NCBI GenBank assembly: GCA_036873135.1
Contig: JAPTYO010000007.1
Coordinates: 25,526,763-25,590,762, forward strand
Direction: 5' to 3'
DNA: 64,000 bases
Source: Clarkia xantiana subsp. parviflora
Lineage: Eukaryota > Streptophyta > Magnoliopsida > Myrtales > Onagraceae
The notes beneath the pieces are model-generated. The model was not told the origin of the DNA. It saw nothing but the letters and a program-made list of their open reading frames with translations, and searched no databases. Shown here piece by piece: positions 13,501 through 24,995 of the stretch. Each line of letters opens with the position of its first letter. Position 1 is the first letter of the stretch. The translations under genes were made by a program, and so were the position numbers.

Positions 13501-14796
13501 AGCTCTATATTAGAAAACTGATCAGAGAAAAAAAATCAATCGACTGGCAAAAATAGAACTCTATACAATGAAAATCAACAAATACATGGATATGGATATG
13601 GCTAGACCACAACTCTAGCTGGAAAACTACTGAACTTTACAGTTGACCTTACCATAGTATTGGCTCCCTCATCCCAGACAAGACCATTTTTTGAAACACT
13701 TCTCAACCTCCCTCCAACTTTTTCTTCAGCTTCGAACACAGTGACATTCAGACCATGTGATTTCAGTTTGTAAGCTGCAGCTAGGCCACTAATACCACAA
13801 AAAATGTCAGGTGACAATTGACATGGAAATTTAGCAGCATTTATCACTTGTAGTCCATGATGATTATTTCTGGAGTATATGTGCTAATCACAAATTTCGC
13901 AATAAGAGGAGGTGCCCCAGATATCAAGAAACAATCAACTCAACGTTCATGCTTGATGTCAGATGCTATCGGCAGAAGCTTAGAGATATCTAAATGTTTC
14001 TGGTTTTACTTTTTCCTATACCTACGATTAATTTCAGGATACTTAAAGAATGATAAGTGGCATTTGAATAGCCCATTCTTCTCCTCCCAATGTAACTCCA
14101 TCCTCGAAGCGATTCGTACTTTACTTCTGACATCTTTCACAACCAAGTGAAAGCAAAACAATGAAGTAAGAAACTGATGATTGTACCTTGCACCAGCACC
14201 AACAACAGCTACTCTTTTCGTGGAACCTAGAAACCCAACAAAGATAGATTCCATAAACAAGGGAGAGTAAGAAACAATATTTACTTTAGGGGCAAATGCA
14301 GATATAATCTACATGAAATTTTTATGAAAATCAGCTCTTTGTCCATCTGGAGATTATACATATTTGCCACATTTCCTTTAAGAGATTAGCAAAGAACTTC
14401 CTGAACCCAGGCCAAGTGGAGGGGTGCTTTATCGGAGCTAAGGAATAGTCGGGACACACATTGTCCTCAAATCATGACATGTTTCAGTCAAAATCTTAGA
14501 AGCTAAAGCTGATCATCAAGCTGCAATTCTTTCAGTTCAACTGGTTTGTGCAGCGATACTAGAGACCATGTAAAATTTCGAGCTAGCTAGAACAAGATTG
14601 GCACTCTAGACTCTCTCTTCTGTTCATAGTCCATTAGATAGAGCAAAATTCAAACCGGTTCGCGGTTCTAAGATCGATTTCAGCATGAAAATCGATGTAA
14701 ATGGTAATGGTTGTTTGAGGAATTACAGTCGGCCAAGTAAATCCAAGATAGAGCGCAGAAATTACTTGGGCTATTCGCGTTGATAGTTGAGGCCAT
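7586..14796 (-). CDS. PPOX2: Protoporphyrinogen oxidase 2, mitochondrial type
   Basis: Eighteen exons: 14766-14796, 14187-14226, 13653-13788, 13269-13334, 12870-12920, 12238-12294, 11653-11729, 11510-11546, 11193-11258, 10872-10912, 10326-10458, 9629-9805, 9256-9330, 8809-8932, 8628-8736, 8188-8262, 7934-8040, 7586-7698. Phases close to 504 aa, and family members are about 508. The enzyme oxidises protoporphyrinogen IX to protoporphyrin IX, the last common step of heme and chlorophyll synthesis, using FAD and O2. Visible features are the N-terminal dinucleotide fold GAGASG (20-25), E43 at the end of the second strand, GGRLRS, DEGANTM, the substrate-side LPTNPIELM segment, [18 protein letters not shown], and the C-terminal FAD-contacting [19 protein letters not shown]. 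There is no long transit peptide, as is usual for PPO2. The 31-nt first exon is the least certain. The alternative is translation from an ATG at 14260 through the acceptor. Confidence 0.94.
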
Positions 14797-15660
14797 GGCA
14801 CATAGCTCTGCAAGTGAATGCTGCTCTTCCAACTTCGGAGCTTGAGATGGATGGTAAGATAGATAATGGTGAAATGCAGTGTCTGCAAGTATCCGATTCT
14901 AAACGAGGCGATTTCTCATTAGTTTGAGTTGACCACCAATTTTAGGGGCCGAGTTATTATTATTATTATATGGGTTAAGGTAAAATTGCTATTAGATTTT
15001 TTTTTTTTTTTTTTTTTTTTGCCAATTAGTTGGAATGTGCTCTTTTGTGTTGGTCGAACTTTTTATAATAAAAACTTGTTAGTTGAACAGCTGTTAATGT
15101 GCAATTTTTTTGAATTGATTTTTTTGAATGTGTAGGAACAAAATTGCTGACCAAACAGTTTGTCTGGCTTAAAATTTAAAACAAATTAATTTAAATAGTT
15201 TTATTCTATAAAGTAAACATATCAAATCTTACCAAATTTAATTACTTTTTTATAAATATATATCAATAATTAATGAAATAATACATTTAGTAAAAATAGT
15301 ATTGTGAATAATTTATTGTTTATAAGATATTAACAAATTAATTAACTTTTATTTAAATCTGTATTTATCATAATTTTTCGGCCATTGGATCAGCGAGGTG
15401 GTCCGATCTGCATTATAATATATAGACATGATTAAATCTATAAGATTTTCTAAATATTATTAGGTGTATTGACTCAAAAGCCCAACACTGCAACCTGATT
15501 ATTGAGCTAAAATCTCAATTAACCATAAGTATCAAGCCCAACCCAGCCAATTCAACGAACCATAAATAACTATCAAATTTAAAATAACTTCTTACCGCCC
15601 AGATGGGCAAAAAAAAACTTTTTACCGCCCACGACAATTATTTTAAAAAAATGTTTATCT
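14797..15660. other. Spacer upstream of PPO2, with poly-T tract
   Basis: Presumed promoter side of PPO2, divergent from SYN3. It contains a T run of about 24 nt at 14,997-15,020 and a TTA triplet run near 14,956. No ORF with protein-family character was found. Confidence 0.5.
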
Positions 15661-15663
15661 GTA

Positions 15664-16467
15664 GAGGCCGTTTGGATAGACGTAATTTGAGATTACTTGA
15701 AATGTGAGATTACAAGTAGTGTGAAACGTAATGTGAGATTACTTGTAATATTAGATTACAGTGTTTGGTTGTGCTGTAATGTGGAGTGTAATGTTAGATT
15801 ACAGTGTTTGGTATGTGTTGTAATGTGCATTGTAATATGATTTATTATTATTATATTAATTTATATGAGAGTATGTTATATCTTAATATGATAAGATTTA
15901 AACGAACATATATTTTGACAACAATTAACTTCTTAAGGATTATGTGTGTGGTTAATACTATAGTCATTTATGAAATCTAAAGACTAAATATTTAAACTCA
16001 ATACGTACAACTACTAAAATTATATTAATTAAAACATTATATATAATTTTATAAGATAATTTTCATAAAAATTACAACGAAAAATACTTACTCATTATAT
16101 GAATATCACGTGCATTATTATTTATTATAATAATAAATTATGAAGTATCTAAAAAATAAAAGCTTAACAATATTATTAATATTATTATCATAATAAACTA
16201 TAAAGATAATACAAAATAATTTATCTATTTAGTATATAATAATAAAATAATAACACCCCGTAATGTTGGACGTAATCTCACATTACATCCGTTTTTTTAT
16301 GTAATCTCACATTACGTTGATTGAAGATTAGACGTAATCTCAAATTACAATGGACAATACATTATAATGCACATTACGTCGTTTAGCAAACCAAACAACG
16401 TAATATTAATGTAATGTAGAACGTGATTTGAGATTACATCACACATTACATCCATCCAAACACTCCC
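15664..16467. mobile_element. Harbinger/Tourist-like MITE, copy 1
   Basis: An 804-bp non-coding element. Its left end is GAGGCCGTTTGGATAGACG and its right end is the inverse form, CATCCAAACACTCCC. It carries many inverted copies of GTAATCTCACATTAC-type motifs and an AT-rich core. The right flank is TTA and the left flank is GTA, so a 3-bp Harbinger-type duplication is possible but not perfect. The internal core (CATAATAAACTATAAAG) and both ends are shared with the copy at 37,268-38,018. Confidence 0.7.
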
Positions 16468-17661
16468 TTAAAACAACCATCCAATAACTTTTACGGCCAA
16501 TGATTCAAACAAAAAAATATTTTTTTGGTCATAAACAAATAATCATAATCATAATTAAAAGCTTTTCCGGTTTTCCCAATATTACTGTTTTTTTTTTTTT
16601 TTGTTTTGGGTCAAAACAACATTACTGTTGAGAAAACACAGTTCAAAATCAAGGGTGAACTGTACAATCTAAATAGACACGTGCAGTCCACTCTCACCAC
16701 TGAGTCCAGTCCACTACTCCACTCTCCACACAGTCCACACCGATCCGAAACTTCAGAATCAGAAAGGGTGAAAAGATAAAGATGAAAATAAATGGCAGCT
16801 TTCTGTTTTTTATTATTTAATAATAAGATATTGTCATTTTTTGTTTAGCTGGCAATTCACTGACGGTTATAAATGCTAGATGGCTTTTGCTTCGATTCCT
16901 TTCCAAAACTACCCTTATAGTTAATTACATTTCATAATTTTTCTAATACCCTACCATATTATAAAGTTTTATTTTTTGGCCATACATCTTAATAAAGTTG
17001 GAAAGTGGAATTAATGAGAGCCTTATATAAATTTATTTAAAACGGTGCTTACTTTTTATTTTGGTAGTCGGTTGTTTACTATTTATCAATATCGAAGAAG
17101 TTATTAATTAATTAAACAATAATAGTTTCATATAAAACAAGAATACACTAATTAAATATTATATGTAACACTAAATATAAATACTTACATTTGCAGCTCA
17201 AAATAATCGAAAGTAGATTTTTACAATCTTACTTTTAACCTCTTCAGCAAATCACATTTTACCCAATACAATAAATAATTCAATGAAAATCTTATTTGAT
17301 AAAAATATTACCAAAAAGGGTAAAGAATTCAAAAATCTTTAAATCCAATTACTAATTGTAGCCTATTTCCGTTTTAGGCAACTTAATAAAAGGGAGAGAC
17401 TGTAAATAATAAATCAAAATAACAAAATTATTATTATTAATAAAAAATGGTAAAAATTAAAATTCAGACTTCCTCTGTACTCTTCTCTCTAGTTTCTACC
17501 GCAGTCGACCGTTTCTTCATAAACCGACGAGGCCATTCAATTTCAGTTCTCTTCAATCTTCTCCTCACACTGCAGAGCAGAGTCTTCCATGGTCGTAGTG
17601 CCAGTACAGAAAATTCATCCGCAGTGAATAATAGACTAGAGAAACCGCCAAGTGAAGAAGG
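16468..17661. other. Upstream region and 5' leader of SYN3
   Basis: AT-rich spacer that becomes less so after about 17,470, consistent with a 5' leader. An ATG at 17,447 opens a frame overlapping the SYN3 start. It has no family match, and whether it is transcribed cannot be judged. Confidence 0.45.
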
Positions 17662-20600
17662 ATGTTCCATTCGCAGAGCCTCTCGAGGAAGGGGCCGCTG
17701 GCCGCTATATGGGTGGCGGCCTACTGCCATAAGCGCCTCAAGAAATCTCAAGTCACCGCCACGGACATCCCATTCTCCGTCGGTTTGTTATTTCTCTCTT
17801 CAAAGAATCGACACGAGTTTAGCAGTCTTTAATGTTGTCGCTATCGCTGTCGTTTATATTTATATTTTTTTGGTTGGCATTTTGGCTGCTTCTTGTTAAA
17901 TACCAAGACCAAGAACGTGATAAATAAGTGGTTTATTACATTAATATAGTTGTCATTGCTGGAGAAATTGAAATTCGAAGTAGTTACATGCTAAAGGTAA
18001 TTTTTCCCTTTTCTCCGGCTGTTAATTTATGATTTTATTGTCTTTCAAGGAAAACAATAATGGTTTTGGTGTTTTTCTGTTATTTGGTGGTTAATGGAAC
18101 TCGGAGTAGCGGTTTGGTGTTCTTTGTTCTTTTCTGGGTAACTTAGACGAAAAGAAATTCATACCAGAAGATTGCGACTACTCTTATTTATATGATTTAA
18201 TTGTGGAGAGTATTGGTAGATAATCTTCCACTAAATCTAATAAATCGGCCTATTTGTTAATCAGTGGTGAATTTCGAAGTTTCGTGCACTTCTAAGCACT
18301 AAATGCTGATCCATAGTGATGCAATCTCTTTTATTTTTGCAGATATGATTATGCAGGAGGAATTAGAGGTTGTAACTTATAGAGTTCTGGGTTACTTTCT
18401 CCTTGGCATTGTCAGAATATACTCAAAGAAGGTTGAGTATTTGTTTGATGACTGTAACAAGGTTCTTATCCAAGTCAAAGGTTTCGTGTTTAGTGAAGCA
18501 AAAAAAAGTAAACGTGCCAAAGCTGTGGCAGCACCTGTTAGCCCGATCACTCTTCCTAAGAGATTTGAACTCGATGAATTTGAGTTGGATGTGGTCGATG
18601 ATGATAGTGGGTAAGCTTCCATAAAACTGTGAACTGCTTGCCTATACTCTTTTTGTTAGTTTCAGAAAAAAAACAATTGCCTTTTGTTATCCTGTGGGAA
18701 TATATTTCTGGTTGCAAATATGGAATAAATGACGCACACATTCAAGAAATTATACTATGCAAAATTGTGAAAACTGAAAAACATTCATCTTTATTGAACA
18801 GCAGAAGGATGGATTTTTTCGTGACAACATAATTCTTCCATTAATTTTGTACAGCTAATAGGACTTGTAACAATAAATTTGTTACTTTTCATTTCCAGGG
18901 GAAATCAGGTGCCACCTGAAGATATTACTCTTAGAGGTAAGCACTTAAGACAAAATTAGCCGTAAGTTTGGTATTTCTTGTCTAAAACTGTGGTGTTATG
19001 TGTTAATAAGCAGATGATACTTGGAGAACTGAGCGAATTGGACATTACTCTTTACAGGTGGTGAGTTGAGTTTCATCAATTGGCATTGAGTTATATATAT
19101 TAATTTCCGATGATCATGCTTGTCTTTTGTGTTTTGACTATCTAATCCACTATATTTCTAAGATCGAAAATGTATAATTTTTGCCTTTTCTCCACGTTAG
19201 TTCTAAAATGCTAACGAAAACTCTACGCATTGATGGCCTTAATGAGAAAGTGAAAAGCTAAGATTTTCAGGGAAGTTTTTGATTTAATGAGATAACTGTC
19301 AGCTTTTTGAAATAGTAAAAATTGTTACTTTCTCAAAAGGTATCTCACTGTTATAGCAGTACTTAAATGCAAATAAGTATGTACTAGCTCCATCCTCTTC
19401 TGCTGTTTTGATTGTTTTAACTGATCAAAATGATTACTTTTTCTTTTCAGACTCAATGGGAGGATGTAACATCTGATCACTGTTTTACTGAACCCGAATA
19501 CTCTACTGTTCTTGAGTAAGTAGTAGATTACTTAAAAAGGATTCTACTTTTTTTTTCTTTTCTTTAGGCAACATGGTTAACTTTCATCTTCACTTGTTAC
19601 TCAGTGTCATTCCACTCAATGTCCTTCCACCCAATGGAATTGACATTGATGTTGGAGAAAACGCATATGTTGGTCAAACCAACCATGAAGTTAGATCAGA
19701 AGATATCACTGCCATTGCTTTACTTGAGAGTTGCCCAATTGTCATCTCTACTGCTGAAGAGTAAGTAGATTATGTCCTACCATGACATTTTTTTGGTTGG
19801 TGTCAAACTATAAATGATCAGGTAGTCTCAACCAACCACGGTTTGAGATTTCTACAGAACCCGTCTCCTTTTTTTATTATATCTTGAATCTGTGACCGGT
19901 TTGAGTCCATTGCTCTAAAGACTGAAATAACTTCTCATAACATTGGTGACTTTTTGTACGAATTGTGTGCCTGTGTTTTTTTTTTCTGTCTACATGATTG
20001 GAATTTTAATTTTCTTGTAATGAAGCAGTGCTGTTCCACCTGATGCAATAGACACTGATGTTGGAGGAAGCATATCTGGTGCTCAAACTGCTGACCATGA
20101 AGCAAGCGCAGAAGACATCACTGCCACTGCTTTACTTGAGACTTGCCCAGTTGGCTCCTCTAGTGCTGAAGAGTATGTGGCTCAAATTCTACCTGGGAAA
20201 AATTATTACTTGTTCATATATCATGAAAAATGTGGTGGTTTTAACCAACCATAGTTCAGATATATATAGGACTCGTGGCCTTATACTATTATTATTACTC
20301 TCATCGCATTGGCAACTTATTGTATAAATCATGCATTACTTTTTTTTTTTTACCAACATACCGTGATGGTAATTTTATATTTTTTTTCTCTAACAAATCA
20401 GATCCGTTCGACCTGATGTAATGGATGTTGACGTTGGAGTAACAGCCTCAGCTGATCAAAGCAACACTGAACCTATCACAGAAACGCTTCGAGATAGCAA
20501 TCAGTTGGAAGAGGAGCATCTGGCTGGTGGTGATCAGAATGATGTAGCTGAGGTTGAGGAAGCCCCTCAAGTTCCAAACAAGGAAGTGGATGGCTCTAAT

Positions 20601-22798
20601 GAGGTACATATCTCAGAGAAGGAGCAGATGACATCAGGGGAAGAAACCAACTTAGGGGGCAGTATTGAGAGTCTACGTGGCACTGTGGTCCTTGAAAAGG
20701 AAAATGCGAATCTTGAAAATGAAAATGTTGGTGAGGCTGGTGGAGAATCTCCAGAAGAGAGGGAGAATGTGCTCGAAACAACACCAGGAACTCAAAATTT
20801 GGAGCATGATGACGTACATCCAACAAATCTTGAACTTGAAGCAACTCCTCCACTAAAGCAGACTGATGTGCAAGGTATTGATCCTTGTTTTTCTGATTTC
20901 ATCAAATTTCGTTTATGCGTTTTCATTATTACTTTGTGATTATTATCTTACACCAACTTTTGGAATTGGAATAGTCATAGGTAATGGTGGAAACAGTTTG
21001 AGCTTAAAACAACCCACTGAAATTCATAATTTGTAATTCCAGGTGCTCGTACACCCAATTTTATGCTCGTTCCAACACCTGCACTCAAGGAACGTTCTCG
21101 GACTAAGAGGAAACGAAAAACCTGCTTATTTGATGAAACTATAGTGTTGCCTAACTCGTAAGCAGTGTTCTTTCTCATTATACTTTGGCGGTTCTTTGGT
21201 TGTTAAATCAGACCCTTTTTGTATCAATTGATTACCAAAGACATGATGTACCTGGATTTTAGTGGTATCTGAAATTGATGTTTAAAGGAATTTGGAAATG
21301 TCTGCTTTTTATGTACAGGGTTATCAAGAAAAACATAAACAACTATAACGACCTGGTATGTAAAAGAAAGAAGGTTCCTCATGATGCTGTTTCTATATGG
21401 AGAGCCCGTCGAGCACCCAATCTGTTCTTGGACCCTCTCATCAACTGTAAGTGTGCTGTGATCTCCTCTTTAAGCTAATATATAGTCCACATGTATAACT
21501 TGTAAAAAATTTGATCTTTTGGTGAGTTTTTCTCATCTTTTATAGATTCTGCACCTGAGCTTCTGTCTCTTTTCGATGAAAAGAAGTTGAAACCCTCAAG
21601 AACCTTAAAAGATGCAAATCTTCCTAGTGTACCTGAACCTGGGCCTGCTCAAGAGAATGAAGTTCTAAACCCAGAGATGATCCCCCTTGAAGATATGGAA
21701 GTCTTTCGAGAAGCTAATGAAGATGTCCAAGTCCCTGTGAAAGTTAATGTCCCGGAATTTCAGCACGATAATGAGGTAGAAGAAGGGATAGCTCCTGAGA
21801 CACCAATAAGGGGTTCACCATCAAGGAGGCCATTTCAGAGTCCGACAACTGCTGGATTTGATGAAATGAGGCCTGGAAGTCCGCCAACTGCTGGATTTGA
21901 TGAAATGAGGCCCAGAAGTCCGCCAACTGCTGGATTTGATGAAATGAGAACCGAAAGTCCGCCAACTGCTGGATTTGATGAAACAATGCTCGAAAGCCCG
22001 GCTGGAGTAGCAAATTTGGAAAAAGAGCAACCCTTTTTGCAGGAAGATAGAGAACTGAGTTTCACATTGATGAATGAGGTATTATTGATTATATGCTTAA
22101 TTGGTGCTCAAAGAGTAAGCATATTGTTTCATAAATGTAAATTGATAAATTCCGCTTTTTGTGTGCGATTCAGGAGGGAAGCTCATCGGATGGAGGTCAG
22201 GACAGGCTCCGTAAGTGCTCATCTCTCATAATCAATTATGTTGCTTCAGTGGTAAGTTTCAAGATTGGATTTTTTTAACAAAAACTTAATTTTTTTTTCT
22301 CTGCTCTCCGCAGATGGCTGGACCGGAAGAACCAGGTAAGGATTTAATATCACCGTAATGGAATGTTTTTTTTCCTAGCTGCTGAGTGAGTGTTCGCCCG
22401 GACTAAATTGATCTGTTCATGTGGTACAGAAGCATAATGAGGCATTTGCACAAAACTTTTAGCAAAGAGAGAAATTCGTCCGAGGAGGAAGTTGTAAGTT
22501 TGTTGCAGACCTGCAAGGGAAGAACCCGAGAAGAAAGCGCAGTTTTCTTCTACGAAATACTGGTATGCATTAACTTGCTATAGTTGTAAATCTTTTCAGA
22601 CCAGGAAAAGATTGGAGCTTTTCGTGATTCTTTAACTTGGGTCACAAGTAAAACACTGTTTTTTTTTACTTGTTGCAGGTGCTGAAAAGCAGAGGATTCA
22701 TAGATGTAGAGCAGAAGAACCCGTACGGTGATGTGATCATCAGGAAGAAGGGGGAGCTGGACCGAGCTTTTGGAAGAGCTGCTGCTGATGCACCGTGA
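17662..22798 (+). CDS. SYN3: Sister chromatid cohesion 1 protein, SYN3 (RAD21-like alpha-kleisin)
   Basis: Fifteen exons: 17662-17782, 18343-18610, 18899-18936, 19014-19060, 19451-19515, 19605-19760, 20029-20172, 20402-20874, 21043-21157, 21319-21446, 21546-22078, 22174-22210, 22314-22335, 22430-22562, 22679-22798. Total 799 aa. The N-terminal Rad21/Rec8 domain (1-110) has RKGPLAAIWVAAYCHKRLKK and LLGIVRIYSKKVEYLFDDCN, for binding the SMC3 head. The C-terminal winged-helix domain (about 720-799) has SLLQTCKGRTREESAVFFYE and PYGDVIIRKKGEL, for SMC1. The N-terminus with TYRVLGYFLLG resembles SYN3/RAD21.2 more than SYN1, SYN2 or SYN4. The middle is acidic and repeat-rich. Exon 4 could end at 19057 or 19060, and both keep the frame. 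Confidence 0.92.
19605..20172 (+). repeat. Duplicated exon block inside SYN3 (exons 6 and 7, echo in exon 8)
   Basis: Exon 6 (156 nt) and exon 7 (144 nt) encode related peptides with the shared frames IDxDVG, HE-x5-EDITA-ALLE-CP and S-AEE. Both have phase 2 at each end, so duplication kept the frame. The start of exon 8 (RPDVMDVDVGV) looks like a third, diverged copy. The two following introns also share a segment around AACCAACCA. Confidence 0.8.
21839..21994 (+). repeat. 39-bp in-frame minisatellite in SYN3 exon 11
   Basis: Four tandem units of 39 bp encode the 13-residue motif SPPTAGFDEMRPx with small changes; the first has PT and the last has FDETMLE. It lies just after a PETPIRGSP motif in the disordered middle of the kleisin. 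Copy number probably varies between individuals. Confidence 0.9.
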
Positions 22799-24490
22799 GA
22801 GTGATCGGTAATCTAAGAACGGGTGTGAGTTTAGAGATGTGCAGTGTACATGCAGTAGCATAGTCTTTGGTTACCCTAATTTGGATGGATAATAGTGAGG
22901 AGGCTATTGATGGCCCCTAATTTTGTATATGGTGAGTGGAGTTCTTCTTCCACCTCCACTGGGGCTGAACAATTTAGGTGCTGAACAATTTAGTGGCAGT
23001 TATTTCGGCTTCTCTAATTCAATGAAGAAAATGAAATGGGTGGTTTCGGCTTCTCATTTTTCAGGGAAATCTTATTGTCTGCTTAGCAGTTTGGCCGTGT
23101 TAACTATAGAAGTTTAAGGTTACAAATAGGTTTTAGATTTATTTGTATAGGCCCGCTAAACTCTAGAAAATAAATAATTGTTTAGCAGTTTTATTATCTA
23201 GTGTTAATTCGACTAAATTATTCACCCAATACAATTTGATCTTAGAAGAAAAAAATCAAAAAACTATATAAAGTAACTATAAAGTCTAAAACTTTATTAG
23301 ATTAGAGTAAACTCGGTCAAATCATTTACCCAACTAAAAAACGTTTAAAAAAATCGTAAAATTATATAAATCCTAAATAAACTTAAAATCGAATGAAAAA
23401 ATGTACCCACGCCGGAAATTTCATTTTTGGCAAATGACTTTTTTAATTTTTAAAAAAATTGGGATTTTATTTATTTATTTGGTTGTTCTTTTTGAGATAT
23501 TAACGCATTTTTCTAGTGTCGAACCTAAGTTGATATGTTTTGAGCCTGCTTCTTCAGTCATTCTGTCTTTTATTCACCACCAATTTGTATGTCGGATCTT
23601 TTTTTTTTTGGTGAGAAGTATGTCGGATCTTGCCTAGCATAACTATTATTCAATTCATCCTATAATCTCTTTTCTCAACCGCAGAGTTCATTTCAGCATT
23701 TTTCCATTGGTTCGAAGTTCGATACCTTAGCAAATCTACATTTTTCACTTCTCCTTGGTCCTATTGGAATAAGTAATGAATTTAAGGTAGAATTTTCCAT
23801 CGGCCAAGTCTAGCTAGATCAACTAAGCAGTGGCCACGTGTAATCCGTCAAGACCGGAGCTGGCGCACTGAATGATCGCCCCACTCTGAGAGCATTTTGT
23901 GACAGTTATCCTATCGCATCCCACCACCAACAAACAGGCAACACCACGTGTCCGTATTTCAACAGAGACCTGACACTCTGTGGCTCCTGATTGGTCCTCT
24001 CCAGCGGGCCAATCGTATTCCTCCATTTCTCCTTGATGCCCTTGTCAATCCTGGCCCATTTTTAAAGTTTAACCCAATCACGTATCAACTTTCCCATACA
24101 TTTCCCCTAGACACGTGTTCACTTTTCACCTGTCCATTTTGAGAAATTATTGATTGGTTCGATATCAACACGTCACGTACAACTGGTGACTATCATTCCA
24201 TTAAGAAGTGACATGTATCGGTTTGGATAAAAATGAGATGCATATAGTAACACGATTTATTTTCTTAAAGAATTTAATTTTTTTTTTTCTCGTGGGGTGG
24301 TTCTAAGAGAGACTCCTATTAGCTAAACTAGGTCACATCGCATTGAATCAATCTGTAAAGGTAAACTGTTGATTACGAATATCTTTTCATTCTCATGGTC
24401 ACTAGCGGAATTCGAACTCCTGACTTCTGGTTGTAGGAATGAAGTGCTGAAGGTATATCATATTAATTACATGGTCATCAACTGTATGTC
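22799..24490. other. Intergenic between SYN3 and the DUF7950 gene
   Basis: Includes the SYN3 3' flank, then AT-rich DNA. The part from 23,820 to 24,180 is less AT-rich and carries several CACGTG motifs, listed separately. No coding gene was recognised. Confidence 0.55.
23835..24178. promoter_or_regulatory. Cluster of G-box / ABRE-like CACGTG sites
   Basis: CACGTG occurs at 23835-23840, 23945-23950 and 24112-24117, with further ACGT cores in AACACGTCACGTAC near 24168-24180. G-boxes bind bZIP and bHLH factors. The cluster lies 0.8-1.2 kb upstream of the DUF7950 gene, so it could be a distal promoter or enhancer. Function is inferred from motif density only. Confidence 0.35.
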
Positions 24491-24682
24491 ACATGTTGGA
24501 AATTTTTTGTGTAAGCTTGGTGTTTACACTAAACCAATCTAATAGTGACAAGTGTCTTTTGTTCCCACCATTCTAGGGTTCATCCTTAGGGTTTTAGAAA
24601 AAAAAACTTCAAAAATTATGGAGTTCATATTTGTATTCACTTGGTGTAAACACCAAGCCTACACAAGAATTATTCCACGTGT
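24491..24682. mobile_element. Short MITE with about 40-bp inverted ends
   Basis: A 192-bp element. The left arm runs from ACATGTTGG through TTGTGTAAGCTTGGTGTTTA, and the right arm is the inverse, ending ACACGTGG on the minus strand. The arms match over about 40 bp with a few differences and leave only about 110 bp between them. No certain target duplication was found. The right arm carries a G-box at 24676-24681. Confidence 0.6.
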
Positions 24683-24995
24683 TGGCACCGAGCATACCCC
24701 TCCTTTTTCGACAAAGCCTTATACGGGTTCATCATGAAGATATCACAAGTAGCATGCTTTTATGATTCATAAAGTGTTAATCGTCAATATTTTCTATTTT
24801 CAGATTTTAATAAAATTTAAACCTCTAACTAGATAATGAATAACTGGTTAATGAATGAAGTGCTGAATAACTACATGAAATATTAATATATAATATATAT
24901 ATTACATATTTACCACCCCTCCTTAATTATTGATTCCCTTCTCATTCATCATCCTCATCGTCTCAAATTTAAACCAACCCTTATAGAGAGAGAGA

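Noticed and set aside
17447..17899. 150-aa ORF overlapping the SYN3 start
   Set aside because: Out of frame with SYN3 and no family features. At most an upstream ORF if transcription starts far enough 5'.
21744..22065. Antisense ORFs with repeating FHQIQQLADF or FIKSSSWRT peptides
   Set aside because: Shadows of the 39-bp minisatellite in SYN3 exon 11.
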